A stretch of DNA of 64,000 bases from Purshia tridentata (GCA_003254885.1 QANT01000886.1:1-64000), one strand, 5' to 3'. Shown: positions 39,033 through 52,008, counted from the first letter of the stretch. Notes: generated from the sequence alone by a model not told the origin. A program made the numbers and translations.

Positions 39033-40886
39033 TTTCGATTTCTTGAATTATTCGGTCTCCGCAGTGTTCCTGATTGATCAATCACTCGGTTCCATTCGAT
39101 CGTTCTATTTCACCTTTGGTTTACTCTTTCGTTCTTTCCGTGTTTCTATTGGACAACGACACGACGCCGTCTTTGACTTCATGATTTTTCGGGCGGGCCC
39201 TGGCCTTTTATTCGTACACGAATGGGCCGACTATGAAGTCGGTGGGTGATTTTCTGATCCAAAAGGAAAGGAAGTCGGGGGTAATTATTTGGGCTTCTAA
39301 AAACATAGGCCCAAAACAACCCACTCATTAATGATTTAATGCATGTGTGTCTTAGATTTAGCCTAAGTTTCAATTGGCCCACTACCAATTTCAATCGTAT
39401 TTTACGATTGCAGCAACTTTGGTCTCTGACTTGTGTTGTGCGTTGCTCTTACAAGGCTTTAATATTTTTTTTTTTGTTTAATTATCCAAATCTCTTCTAA
39501 TTAATTATATGTAATTTGAATGATCTTCCTCCAACCCATTCTTCACCCTGTAGCGTTGCTCTTACAAGGCTTTAATATTTTTTTTTTGGTTTAATTATCC
39601 AAATCTCTTCTAATTAATTATATGTAATTTGAATGATCTTCCTCCATCCCATTCTTCACCCTGTAACTAATTATTATAATTAGACTAAAAGTGTGACACA
39701 CATATTAATTAGTTGGGCAGGGTAAATAAATTAACTCCATGATGATGAGCATACGAAAATATAAACAGTCAAAATCAATGAAAAGTTATCATAAAGATAT
39801 GCTTTGTGTCTGTCAATCATGGCTTCACTTGATTTTAGATGTTATGTCTACAGTCTACTGTTTAAATCATAAATTCACAAACGAAATGTTTCCATCCTCA
39901 CAGTCATTTTTGCTGAGGATATAAAAATTCATATTGAGAATTCACTAAATTTTACTCATTAATCATTATTAATTGACTTTGCATTGAATGTCTTAACTTT
40001 AATTAACATGCTATGAGAACAAAAAATAATACACACAATGACAACAAGTTTTTTTATTTTTATTTTTATAGCATTTAGCATAAACATATACAAGTGTTTA
40101 TAAGTTATAAAAGCGTTTTTAATGAAGTTTTTTTAAAAAACACCTAAAAGGTGATTTTATCAAGCAGTTCAAGTGTTTTTTCATACATCACTTAGAATTT
40201 TTATAAAAAAATTTATGTGTTTTTAATAATAGCGTTTATACTAAATAAAAACACTTTTAAAAAGCAGTGTCAAATGAGTCATTAAACTAATTAGCATTAC
40301 ATTTTTCACATCCACTTTTTCAAAGGTGATCCTACCTTGCTTTATCCGTAGATGATGTAGATTGCATATTCCCCACTCTTTAGTTACTTCACTTACTTGC
40401 AAGTTGCAACCATAAATATTAATAGAGATATTAATATTAACATTAATTCTTCTACCTATGCATCAAGTATATTCTAGAAATCAAATTGATGCATATTATA
40501 TAATATTCAAACATAAATAATTCAAGGTTTGACAATCGATATTATAACTCTTTTTTATTCCTTTATTTCTAAGAAAGTTTAATTGGGAAAAGGGTCTACC
40601 GCCCTCTCTTTCTTTCATATATTAAAATTTAAAAGCAGAAACACAAGCATTAAGTTTAACTCACTAGCAATCTCCTCTAGCTCCCACACACGCACACACA
40701 CATCTACACATATATATATATATATATATCTCATCTTAGCTTAGCTTGTAGAGCCTTAGATATATATATTAGTACATTAAATCTGATCAAGGGGTGAAGT
40801 ATAGTTGAACTTAATTCTGTGGATCGATCTGCGCTCCTCATTTAACTGCTCCATGCTTCTCCTTTATCTCCTCCTCCTCTTCCACC
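39033..40886. other. Divergent intergenic between CWC16-family and CLE genes
   Basis: About 1.85 kb. It holds the promoter of the minus-strand splicing-factor-family gene, a 113-bp tandem duplication (39440-39665), an AT-rich patch at about 40040-40285 that may be a decayed MITE, and the CLE promoter. The CLE side has a (CA)n and (TA)n run at about 40686-40729 that may supply the TATA box. No gene is seen. Confidence 0.5.
39440..39665. repeat. 113-bp tandem duplication
   Basis: Copy 1 (39440-39552) and copy 2 (39553-39665) are adjacent, equal in length and differ at only two positions: one T/G at the end of the T run, and CCAACCC versus CCATCCC. The near-identity implies a recent tandem duplication. 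Each copy contains the words GCGTTGCTCTTACAAGG and CTTCACCCTGTA. Confidence 0.95.
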
Positions 40887-41285
40887 ATGGCCTTGAGAAT
40901 TCCTCACCACCTACTCCTTCTCAGCATTCTTTGCCTCTCCCTCCTCTTCTTGATCTTGTTTCATGAATGCTACAACTCCAATAGCATCAATATTATTCAC
41001 AACCAAATCATCAGCACTAATACCATAACCTCCTATTCATCATCAACGCTCTCTCATCGTCACCATCGTCGCCCTAATTTGATCATCAGCAGCAGCAGAA
41101 AAGTCTTAGCAAGCAAATTTGACTTCACCCCATTTCTACATCATCAACCAAAACCTTCATCGGATGATCATCACATGCATGCACACCCAACCAAGCCAAC
41201 AGCTGATGATCAGAATCAAATTGATCCGCGTTATGGTGTTGAAAAGCGCCGAGTCCCCACCGGTCCGAACCCATTGCACCATTGA
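40887..41285 (+). CDS. CLE signalling-peptide precursor (CLE8/CLE12-13 type)
   Basis: An intronless 132-residue pre-propeptide. A strongly hydrophobic signal sequence covers about residues 8-26 (HHLLLLSILCLSLLFLILF). A variable His/Ser-rich region follows, with the conserved spacer words KVLASKFDFTPF and DPRYGVEK. The last twelve residues, 121-132, are the CLE motif RRVPTGPNPLHH; the stop codon follows directly, so there is no C-terminal extension. The peptide should be secreted, cleaved after GVEK, probably hydroxylated on its prolines, and sensed by CLV1/BAM-type receptor kinases. The motif equals Arabidopsis CLE8 as I recall it and differs from CLE12 at one residue. The spacer and the position beside a TCP12-like gene point to CLE12 (At1g68795). 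Two candidate identities therefore remain; the CLE call itself is firm. Confidence 0.95.
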   Translation: MALRIPHHLLLLSILCLSLLFLILFHECYNSNSINIIHNQIISTNTITSYSSSTLSHRHHRRPNLIISSSRKVLASKFDFTPFLHHQPKPSSDDHHMHAHPTKPTADDQNQIDPRYGVEKRRVPTGPNPLHH

Positions 41286-41887
41286 TCATCATCATCATCA
41301 TCAAATTCTCAGGTGAAGTGATCGAATGAAAGAAAGAAAATACAAGATATTAATGTTGGTGGAGCTAGCTTTCATTATAATTTATAATTATAACCCATGA
41401 TGTTTTTTCCACAACTCTTTTTATCTTTTTGGTTCAGAAAACCATGGTCCATAATTCAGATATATTGATCCAAGACTGTCGTTAATTACTGTATGCATAT
41501 TATGATACTGCGAGCTTACGTTTGATCTTTTGAGGTTTTGCAATGTACATGTATGGAGGTGGACTGGCCATGGTCCGGTCGAGTGTCGACACTATAATTA
41601 TTTTCATAATGAAATGGAAGAATTAATTAATTATTATTATTATTTTTTGTTTCTTTAGGTTTACAGCCAGTAGGTGCATGATTACCGTGAGATATAATGA
41701 ACGCTTTACGATTTTGGTGGTGAATTTTTAAAGTGATTGCAAAGAAGAAACATGAGTAAGTGGGACGGCACGGCACATTTTGATGTGAAGATATTTAGCT
41801 AGCTAGCAGCTCCACCATAATTATATAAATTTATTAATGGAGGTTGGTTAGTGTAAAAGCTTTTCTTTCTTTGAAGATTTGATTAAG

Positions 41888-41940
41888 CTAGCATTGTAGG
41901 TACTTGGCCAAAAAAAAAAAAAAAAACTAGCATTGTAGGT
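41888..41940 (+). repeat. Miniature poly(A) insertion with perfect 14-bp direct repeats
   Basis: CTAGCATTGTAGGT occurs at 41888-41901 and again at 41927-41940. The 25 bases between are ACTTGGCC followed by about 17 A. The perfect duplication and A tail fit target-primed reverse transcription of a transcript of which only the last few bases were copied. Confidence 0.65.
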
Positions 41941-43023
41941 CACCATCACTTGGTGTCTCTTTGACAACTCTCAAAATTTGGAGCTTGGATACACCCACTC
42001 ATGACGAATTAATACCGAATACACATGTACACAGAAATGACATAATCAATAATATTGTTATATTTATAAATATCTATTTACTAATAATGCGCTTATGCAC
42101 ATATATTTTATTAGTTCTAACATATATACGCGAGTTTATTTTGAATAAAAAAAAATTTATCACATATATATTTGGATGAATTAATTTGGAAAGTATATAA
42201 AATCATGCTCTTGTGAAATGATTTTCCAGCCAAAATGAAAAATCCTAGCCATTATACCGATTTATCTTTAGTTATCATGAGTTTCATCGATCATTGACTA
42301 AATCGATCAACTTTACTGATTTATCTTTGATTTGTTTAACTTTCTTTTCAAGCTCTTAATTATAACTTAATGGGGTCTTAATTTGGGACATGTTGGAAAT
42401 TAATAGGCAGTTCTCAAATAAACCGCACACATATTGATGCATTAATAAATAAAATCAGACTTAATTACAGGTAGAATATATAAACACAAAATTATGTAAA
42501 AATTCACTAATTAACTTGGATTTTTTATGGAGGCCAATGTCCTTTAGACAGATTTTCGCCCATACTTAGTGCTTGTTCATAAGGCTCCTGATGTTCGTTT
42601 AAAACAAAAGTTTTGCAATATAAAAAGTTTAATTCATTTGTTTGGGCAGTTGTGACTGTCCAAGTAGTTGCTTCATTTTGAAATCCAAAGTTGGACAGGT
42701 ATATTAATTGATCATATATATTTGTTCAATTGAATTTCAAATTCTCAACTCTCAAAAATTCACATTTTCTTCAGTGTGGGCTTAGTTTCTTATATAAACT
42801 CTAATACCATTTAATTTGGCATAAGTGTCACTATGAAACCAGAGTTTCATGGATGATGTACCTGTTTGAATAATCAAGATTTAATTGGCACCCAATTTTT
42901 TGGTAGCCTAGGGTAGGTACATTAATATGTAGTAAGCAATATATATATATTTGGATATTTTGGATCCTCTCACCTGCAACCAAAATGCGATGTGCCAACT
43001 TAGAATGTTGCATTTGCACATAG

Positions 43024-43096
43024 CATGCATCAAACACCATATATGCATGCATCAGACACCATATATGCATGCATCAAAGACCATATATGCATGCAT
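43024..43096. repeat. Three 22-bp direct repeats carrying CATGCAT (RY-type) words
   Basis: Units at 43024-43045, 43046-43067 and 43068-43089 differ by single bases. Each begins CATGCATCA and ends CCATATATG, and a fourth CATGCAT follows at 43090. The spacing of CATGCAT is therefore exactly 22 bases, about two helical turns. CATGCA is the RY element bound by B3-domain factors. No function is shown here, and simple tandem duplication explains the structure. Confidence 0.85.
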
Positions 43097-43248
43097 ATTG
43101 CCCTCCCACTCCCCACCCATGGTTTGAGGAACAGGCGTACCAACTCAAAGGGTTTGCCGACTAAATAATGCATTCTTTTGCACATATTTTTCAACTTGGT
43201 TGGTTTTGTTTGTCAACATCGATCGCTCTTGATTATATGTTAAAGAGA

Positions 43249-43283
<35 letters not shown>

Positions 43284-44555
43284 TCTTATGTCCTTGACTC
43301 CTTATATATGGCCATTAATGTGAGCCAAGTTACTGTCAAACTTGATGATATTGGTAAACGGTTCGTCACATATATGTGATGGTTCCACTTAGTATCTTAA
43401 ACGACTTTATAGCTAGAGAATATTGTCCTTAATTGTGGCTTATAAGTGTACATATGGTATAGGCCACCTAAAATCAAAGGCTGTCTGATTTCCTTAATGC
43501 ATCTATATATACATATGCATGCGATCGATGTCAATGAAAAATATATCATATATATTTTCATATAATTGCATTGAACTATGTACTAATTAATTAATTATAT
43601 GTCATGCAAATGTGTATACATCGGGGCCACGACTAATTTTATTGAAGCCAAGTTGTGCCCAACATCAGTAACAAGAAAGTTGAGATGGATTTGGACCCAC
43701 CTTCTGCTCCAAATCCAACTGTTTTCTCTCCAAAACTAATTTTTTGTTTTTAAAACCCCAAAATCAGTTTTAAGATTAAAAACGCATTTGGTAGCCAACT
43801 TTGAAAAATAAATATTTAAAAATAATTAAAAAAAACAGAAGGTTTTATAAAATCATAAAACATTTTTTTTTGGGGGGTCAAATCTAGCCTCGACTGTTCT
43901 ATATCTAAACATTGTTTGTTTAATGAGAAAAGGAAAATGTAAGAAATCATTTTGATTCTTTGCTCAATCTTGTGCTCATTCTTTCTCACCCTCGATGATG
44001 TGTTGATTATCTCTCTACAATCAGGATCAAATTTAAAAAATAGATCTTATGTTTTTGAATTGAATAGTAAACAGGGATTTAATTAGCTGAATTAATTTAT
44101 ATGTAGTGTGTTTCTCTGAGATACAAACTATGAAATACTTAATTTAGATCACAAATGCTACAACTCAGTTGGGCCTTTGTTTGTTTTTGTGTTGGGCTTG
44201 TTGTTGGATTTTACTTTTTGTTTTGGGCTGGCCTAGTAAGCTACTGAACCTTTCTAATTTCTATTGTAAATACTAAATACATTGATCGAACAAGAAGTCA
44301 GTTTATAGTTTACAGTTTTACACACAAAAACGGCATGGTGAGTAATATAGTCATGAAAATAGCATTACATAATTAAGCGGCGTAAAATATGATTGTCCCC
44401 TCTCTCCTCACACACTAATATATCCTCCTACAACACACCACACGGTCCAACCACCCTCCTCCTCCTCCTCCTCGCTTCTAAATTCCAAGCTCTCTCTCTC
44501 TCTCATACCATCCAAGTATCCAACTCCACTCCCCTGTCTAACCCACTCTGACCAA

Positions 44556-47196
44556 ATGGCTTTGCTTCCTTTCTCTCCCGTCTTCGTTCAAAATGCCCTC
44601 TCTTGTTCCTTTCTTCCCAACCGTACAACGAGAGTACCCAGAACAAGACACCGACTTCTGAACTTGGTGGCTTCGTCACAGTCAGAGGATGACAAGAATG
44701 CTTCTTCTCAGAAATCTAATAAATTGGTCACCTTTTTGGGGAAAGGTGGGTCTGGAAAGACCACCTCTGCCATTTTCGCTGCCCAGGTGTCTCTCTCTGT
44801 CTCTGCATTATATGTTAGCTACACTGTATGTATATGATGTACTATGAATGAATTTGGTTTCTAACTTGTGTCTGAGTTAATACAAAGATAACTGTGATAC
44901 CCAAGTTAAGACTGATAACATTTGTTGAAATTATAATTGTGGGCAAGTGTTAATTACACTGATATTGCATTTTATGACTGACGATGTTTTCAACTTAACA
45001 AATTGGATCCCGGAATATATATAGTTGTCCTTTACATTATAGCTCATTATAAGCTTGGTGGAGATTATTGTAGCAGTCTAGAATTTTAGATTCTTTATTT
45101 TTCTCTTAACCAATGAATCTTGCGATTGTCATATTTTTACAGAACTTTCAAGTTTAAGCATATATAATTATGTAACGTATTCAATTTGTACCTCATTTAC
45201 TGTATTTTTCTTCAATGTTGGATTTTCAGAATTTTGCAATGGCTGGGTTGAGCACATGTTTGGTGATACATACCCAAGATCCCACTGCTGAGTTCCTTCT
45301 AAACTGCAAAATCGGAGGTTCTCCTATCCTTTGCAACAGCAACCTTTCAGCTCTTAGGTTTGAGACCACCAAAGTGTGTTTTCCAAATTCCTCTTTGTTC
45401 CCTTTTTCGAAAATTATTCTATGTCAAGAATTTTCTGCAAGTCACCTTAGACTCAAATTGAATCATTCTTGATAATGTAGATGCTTTTAGAACCTCTGAA
45501 ACAGCTGAAGCAAGCAGATTCCCGTCTTAATATGACACAAGGAGTTCTCGAAGGGGTGGGTACGTAATATCATTTAAGGGATTAATTAGTTGCATTTGAA
45601 TGTTTCATCTGTGGGGGGCCTTTATGATGCATCTTTCATTCGCTATTTTCAATTGAGCAGATTGTGGGAGAAGAGCTTGGGGTGCTTCCTGGGATGGATC
45701 CTATTTTTTCTGCATTAGCACTTGAGAGGCTTGTAGGATTCTTTAAGAATGTGGCCCAAAGAAACCACAGTAAAGATAAATTTGACATAATAATATATGA
45801 TGGTATGAGCTCTGAAGAAATGCTACGGATGATAAGTGCAGCCGCTAAAGCAAGGTCAAAGAAGTTTCCACGCACAAACACTCTTTCAGATTCATACATT
45901 GATATGTATGTATTGACATGAGTCACATGACTATTCACAGGTTGTACTTGAAATATCTGCGTAATGCTGCTGAGAAAACTGATCTTGGGAGGTTGGCCGG
46001 TCCTTCACTTCTGAGACTTGTGGATGAAGCCATGAGTATAAGCAGCACTACATCCCGTCTCAATGGGACAATGAGTGCAGAAATTTGGGACAGTCTGGAA
46101 CAAATGTTGGAGGTGAGTATCATCTCTTTTTCCTGTGATCACAGATTTTATGTAAATCCAATGAGATGCTGCCTTGGTTATGTGTGGTGCAGAGAGGGTC
46201 ATCTGCTTTCTCAGAACCTCAGACATTTGGCTGCTTCCTAGTGATGGACCCAGACAACCCAGCATCTATTAATTCTGCATTACGTTATTGGGGTTGCACA
46301 ATCCAAGCTGGTGCACAGGTTTCTGGAGCATTTGCTATTGCTTCATCAAATGTGAATACAGAATCAGCAGAAAGACTCGAGAAATACTTTTCACCCTTGC
46401 CTTTTGCTTTCATTCCGCATCTCTCCTTGGGTTCTCCTCCAGATTGGACTGCAATCATGCTGAACAATGCCAGTGTAAATGCACGAAATCTTCTTTCTAG
46501 GCCTGCAAGTGGCAGCAGTAGCCTAACATCCTCAGTAAAGTTTGATGCAGCCAGAAAATCAGTAACCCTTCTCATGCCAGGCTTTGACAAGTCAGAGATC
46601 AAGCTATACCAAGTATGCTTAGATATACCTAATTATTAAGTTCTTGGTGTATCTTAGCATATCTTTTTCTCATAGTTTATTAGTTAGCATAAAGCTGATG
46701 GCGAGACTGAACTTTTCTCCCCTTTAAAAGGAACTCATAGTTTGACCATGATGAGTTTGATTTGCCTCTTTCTCTGTGCTTCCTATGGAGTAAATATAAT
46801 CAGCTTTAGCCTTTAGGGATGTTGGAGATAATTTCTAAACCCATATGCACTAAATAAGTTTTGGAACCATGGGCGTTGATGCGTTAAGCGTTAAATAGCT
46901 TCAATGTGATATAGAATACAAGTGCAGATTTGAATATTTTAGTAATGGATCTGATAACTTGCTGATAAATTTCTCTTGGGTTATATTTTCTGGTGGCAGT
47001 TTCATTGTATTATTTTGCTGACATTTTCTGGTTTTTGACGTGTGCATAAATATCTGACATGCAGTATAGAGGAGGATCTGAGTTGTTGGTGGAAGCAGGG
47101 GATCAAAGACGTGTAATTCATCTGCCTTCTAAAATTCAAGGGAAGGTTGGAGGTGCCAAGTTCATTGACAGAAATCTCATAATCACAATGCGATAG
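44556..47196 (+). CDS. GET3D: Chloroplast GET3D-type ATPase (At1g26090-like)
   Basis: Seven exons: 44556-44786, 45230-45373, 45481-45555, 45661-45854, 45941-46112, 46193-46612 and 47065-47196. They encode 455 residues, the length I recall for Arabidopsis At1g26090. An N-terminal stretch of about 40-50 residues, rich in Ser, Arg and Asn, should act as a transit peptide. The deviant Walker A (P-loop) is at 62-70, GKGGSGKTT, after KLVTFL. Further ArsA/GET3 ATPase features include the HTQDP switch-like segment and [13 protein letters not shown] around the second nucleotide contact. The C-terminal part, after the Ser-rich linker, ends in a small beta-rich domain of alpha-crystallin type ([19 protein letters not shown] through to the end). 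GET3 proteins shield membrane proteins for insertion; the client of the plastid GET3D branch is not established to my knowledge. It converges on CHUP1 with only 391 bases between stop codons. Confidence 0.92.
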
Positions 47197-47587
47197 TGTA
47201 GTCAAATTCTTGCAATTTCATCTATTTATGGACTTGGGATGTCTCTGCGAGAGAGAGAGAGAGAGAAAGCTGACACTAATTTATTTCGTTATAATTTCAA
47301 TCAAGGTGTTTCTCACTTTACTGGGATTTTTTGTTTTCCTAAGAGGGCTGATAATATAAAAGCTTTACGATTATATTCTGTTCCGACGGATGCTACTTAG
47401 CATATGAAGTCAAGCTTACAAAACTTTTAAAAATTACTCTTCGTTTGAATTCCTTTTGGTTTGATTTGGACTTAACATTGTAATAAAAGTCCAATAAATA
47501 TGAACTTTTTCTGTGACATAAAGTGACAAAGATGAAATATACAACTGAAGACCAGAGACAAAACAGGAAAACAAAATAATGTGAAAA
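47197..47587. other. Shared 3' flank of GET3D and CHUP1
   Basis: Only 391 bases separate the two stop codons of these convergent genes, so their 3' UTRs probably lie close or overlap. It contains a short (GA)n run at about 47249-47266. Nothing else is seen. Confidence 0.5.
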
Positions 47588-50500
47588 TTACGGTTCTGGT
47601 TCTGGCTTATTGTCTTCTCCTGTTCGTCCAACGCGGCCTCTTAGCTCTTCGAATGCCTTCATGCTTTCTGCATCAAAGCCTCCAGCGAACTGGAAACAAT
47701 TTCAAGTCAGCATTTTTTTATTATATATTTTTCTTTAGGACTTACACATGCAAATTGTGTAATGGATTCGATGGACACCATTTCGCAGTCTATTAAGAGC
47801 TTAAGAACACATAAATATGTTGAGAAATATTGCCAACCTTAACTAGCAGAGTTTTACTTAACATGAGCATAATTCAACTATTACCTGATGAACACGGAAA
47901 GCAAAACGCACGCCTTGTAATAGTATAAACTCTCTGTTTGGTTCCTTCTCAGGTCCACTCATTGCATCAAGTTCAGAAGCTACACGTTTCATATAATTTC
48001 TTGCCAATTGTACAGATGCGAGCTTAATCTGCAACGGCATATATTACAATAAAATTTAAAGTTAATATATAAGACTCTGAACAACATGGTGCAGAGCCAC
48101 ACAACAACTAGCAAATGGATTTTCTTTTTCAGTTTTGAAACATACCTTGCCAACAACTCCTGAATCTAATAACCAATCAACTGGAATTCCAAACTCCTTG
48201 CATCGTGAAATAGCCATGTCCCTTGTACGCAAGAGAGCATATACACTCTGTTCCACCCTGGCAACAAAATAGCAGAATGCTTAAGAACGCTTCAGAATAA
48301 ACAAAATTAAAAATCAAAGATGTATTTCTTTTAACCAGCAGCACGTCAATGCATGAAAAGAAAGTTCATACTTTTCCAGCAAGGAGTACATCTTTTTTAG
48401 AGCAACTTCACATGGGAGTTTGGGATCATCAACAAAAGAGGAGACTCGCTTCTCCAATTTCATCAAGTCTTGATATTCAAAAGCAGCTTCTCTTAATGCA
48501 TCCACTTTTCCTTCAGGCCAATCAAAGTGCTTGAGGACAGCCCTTTCGTCAACCTACCAAAGGCAGCAAGAGAGAGATAATTGAATTAATATGCTTAAAA
48601 GATATGTGAAGCAGGAACAAGTTCAAGGATATTTTGAATGTTACATAATAAGATTAGAGCCTATATTGAAGACAAGTGTTATGAGGGAATTAAAGGTCAT
48701 GGTTTAGCAGTTCAAGAAGGAGAACTAATGGCATACCAAGAAGGAGAGTTCTTCATCTAGCCAGTTCACAAAGGCTACCAGATCCTCTATGCTCGTGAAG
48801 GTAGCTGCTCGAACTTCAGTTGCCAATGACATGACAAAATCACCTTGAGCTTCAACATCAGCTTTCACCTGTATCCAGCCCATACATTTTCAATCATCTA
48901 GACATTTGAGAATTAAACATCATAATTTATGCCTCAGATAAGAAGGTCGATGAATTTTTTTTAAAAACAAAGTATACTCACAGCTAAAAGGAACGTTGAT
49001 CTGTTCTCAATCTCCCCAATCATGTTGCTCCTCGCATCAGATACATTAGATGATGAAGATATTAAAGATGATGTATCCTTCTTTGCCTCACGTTTCATCA
49101 ATGTCTGATAGAATTCGACCAGCTCAGGAGCACGGTGCACTTTATCACCACTGCCTGCCCCCCTTGTCAGGCTTCCTGGTGGAGGAGGTGGACGAGGTGG
49201 TCCACCAGGTGGCGGTGGCGGCAGCGGTGGGGCACCTGGTGGAGGTGGAACATTTGGTACTCCACTTGAGGGATTGGGAGTTGTACCAAAAGGAGCACCT
49301 CCAGATGGTTTAGGGGGTGGCCGAGGCACCCTAGGAGGCCTCTTCTCAATTTGGGAAAGTTTCATCTTACTTATTTCTTGAGAATCAACAGCCTTACCAT
49401 CATTAGTTGGGTTGCTTGAATCACCTGAAATAACTGCCTTCTCCTTAATATGGGAAAGTTTTGGTGGTAAAGTTACTGGTCTCCCTTTTTCAGCCTTGAA
49501 CCTAGGCTCGTATGTAAAATTTACATTTGATTTGTCACCAAACTTCTGTGCTCTTGCTTTCTCTGCCCTTTCCTTAATTTGCTTCTCCCTCTCTAAGGCT
49601 AACTTATGCCGGTCTTTATAAGCAGGATATTTCTCATCAAGAACTCCATCAACTGACTTAGACATCAACTGGAAAGATGCTGCAACGGAATTAGGTGAGT
49701 CTCTGGAAGACATTTGCGTTCTAATGTTCGGTAGAGTGGGAGTTTCAGGAAAGCCAGTAAGTTCTTGGTCTGCCTTCCCAAATGTAGTGATGGCTACACC
49801 ATCACTTGCATTCCTTAGCATCAAGGATTCCAGTGGTCCTCTTGGTCGAAGGCTCATACTTGCCCGGCTCGGGGAGCCTCCAGAGACAGATCTGGTTGGA
49901 GATGAAAGAGCACTTGAATCATCTTTGCTTTTACCCCACTTTTTCAGCTTTTGCATTAAGCTAGGTTTCTTACTGAGACTACTATATCGACTAGTGGAAC
50001 TATCAATAGAAGCATTGTCAAAATCCTCACTTCCAGGGGAGGATGGATGAGAAAAGTTGCTCTCAAGATCCGTATCCCCTTGTCCACGTTCTGATCCTGC
50101 ATACTCCAACATCAATTGTTTGGCTCTCTCCTGGGATTTGGGGCTCAGATTCTTGTTGAGATCACGAGCTGATACCTTTCCTTGAGGTGCCTGATAGTTC
50201 CGGAGCTCATACCTCAAGCATGCATTTACCCAACGAAGATACACTAGCTCTTCAACTTCACTGAACCTGTTCATCTGAAGACCTTCAACTTGCTTTAACA
50301 GGTCTTCATTTGCATGCCTTAAATTATTGACCTCCTCTCTCGCCTTGCCAACCATTTCAGTCTGAAGTAGAGTGAGGAAAAGCATAGTAAAAATGAATTT
50401 CAACAAATGCATTTACAAGCACCGAATACAACATGCTTCATTCATAATACTGGTTGAAATAGTCAGGGACACCATGGTGTAAACCAAAGGTAGCCAAAGC

Positions 50501-52008
50501 TAAAAGAACAACTCAAATGGCAATGGCAATGATTTAATTTCTCCATCCCCCCTCCAAATACACACACAAAGGAAAAGAAAAGAAAGGACACACATAAGTA
50601 TGCAAGAAAGCACTCAGACTAACCTCTGTCATATTGGAGAGTGCTGCTAATCTTGCTTCAGCAGCATCCAATTTAATAGTTAGTTCTCTCTTTTCATGTT
50701 GAAGTTCTTTGTTCTTTCTCTTAAGCTCCACGACTTCCACCTCCAACTCCTTCACAGCTTTCAGCTTCTTTTCAATTTCAGCATCTTTTTTGACTGCTGC
50801 TTCCTCCTTTTCCTGTAAACCAGAAACTTGTTGCTTCAGCAGCAGTAACTGACCTTTTGTCTGGTTAGCATCAAGCTGAATCTGCCTATGCAACTCCTTG
50901 ATTTTGTTCCTTGCCACCTCTAGTTCCTTCTTGGCTGAAACTCCCTGTGCAATCTCTTCTTGAAGCTTCTTCCTCTCAGCCTGTAGAGAGTTAATCGTAA
51001 TATTGAGCATGCCAATCTCCACTGTCTTTATCTTGATCTGCCTTTGTAATTCATCAATGTCTGATTCCTGCTCCTTCAATCCATAGTACTCAAGTAATTC
51101 ACCTTCAAGCTTCACTTCTCTTTCCTCCAATTCCTTTACCAGTTTGCGCAACCGTTCCAGCTCACTTGCATTGTTTGCCATCTCAGTTTCATATACTTCA
51201 TCTTTCTCTTTCCAATCTATCTTGTTAACAGGTAATGGGAATTCAATCTCCCCAGATAAAAGATCTTCAAATTCAGGTAAAATGTCTTCATCTTCAATAT
51301 CAACCGGTGGAATATCACGAGCTCGGTTAAATACACTGCTAATTAATTTAACCTCTTCTTCCTCTTCTTCTTCCCCCTGCGGTATGCATAACTCCTAGTT
51401 AAGTCAAAGACAATATATTTTCTTTAAAAAAAAAAAAGTAAAAATTTCCCAATGAGTACAGATGAAAAAAAAAAAAGGGGCATACTAAATCTGCACCCTA
51501 GAATTTTTTTTTTTTCGAAACAGATGGGATTAGATAGAAGTTTGTTATGTACTTACATCCTTCTCTTTGAGGTTATCATTAGAATATGTAAGTTGCTCTT
51601 CATCTTCCTTCTCATTTTGATGTTTGCAGTTTGTTTTGCCATTTTCTGAGTTACAATATCACCAGAAGAATGGCACAAGAGTTAAGAACATGAAAATTTT
51701 ACAATCACAGGGAAGATAGAACAAAGTTCACAACAAAAAGGCGAGATAGAACTCGTCTCTGACATAATATTAGCCAGTAATTAAATACTACTCAGTTGCA
51801 ATAAATCAACTGATTAAAGGCCTGCAACCCTTCTTGTAGAATATAATAATGTTTCCAATAAACTAATAAGGAAGATATAAATATGAAACTCATAGAGATG
51901 AATACCTGAAGGCCTGCTTGTTGAGGCTGATGAAGTTTGGACGTTGTGCTGCTTCACTGCATATGCTGCAATTGAAGCAGCAACCAAGAGACCAAACCTG
52001 ACTATCAT
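47588..52008 (-). CDS. CHUP1: CHUP1, chloroplast unusual positioning protein
   Basis: Nine exons, right to left: 51906-52008, 51557-51645, 50624-51376, 48982-50361, 48737-48868, 48372-48553, 48146-48257, 47885-48028 and 47588-47689. They give 998 residues, close to Arabidopsis CHUP1 (about 1000). The N-terminus MIVRFGLLVAASIAAYAVK is the hydrophobic outer-envelope anchor. An acidic linker follows, then a long coiled coil (about 90-340; heptads such as ELERLRKLVKELEEREVKLE) that dimerises and contacts the plastid membrane. A Ser/basic region is followed by a proline-rich segment at about 656-715 (VPPPPGAPPLPPPPPGG) that can bind profilin. The conserved C-terminal region follows (PELVEFYQTLMKREAKKDT onward). 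CHUP1 nucleates short actin filaments that move chloroplasts in response to light. At3g25690 is the Arabidopsis gene, next to the SLH gene At3g25680, matching the order here. Confidence 0.97.

Larger units (their letters stand above)
41286..44555. other. Intergenic between CLE and GET3D-type genes
   Basis: About 3.3 kb without a recognisable gene. It contains a miniature poly(A) insertion (41888-41940), three 22-bp direct repeats with CATGCAT (43024-43089), an (AT)n run (about 43249-43275) and an AT-rich patch at about 43690-43870 that may be an old MITE. The right end is the promoter of the GET3D-type gene, with CT-rich sequence (44450-44505) just before the start codon. All open frames are short. 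Confidence 0.5.

Noticed and set aside
40040-40285. Possible MITE upstream of the CLE gene
   Set aside because: It looks like a decayed AT-rich repeat, but I could not match terminal inverted repeats or a target duplication.
43024-43096. CRISPR-like regular repeat array
   Set aside because: Repeats are directly adjacent without spacers and the DNA is plant nuclear; a simple tandem array.
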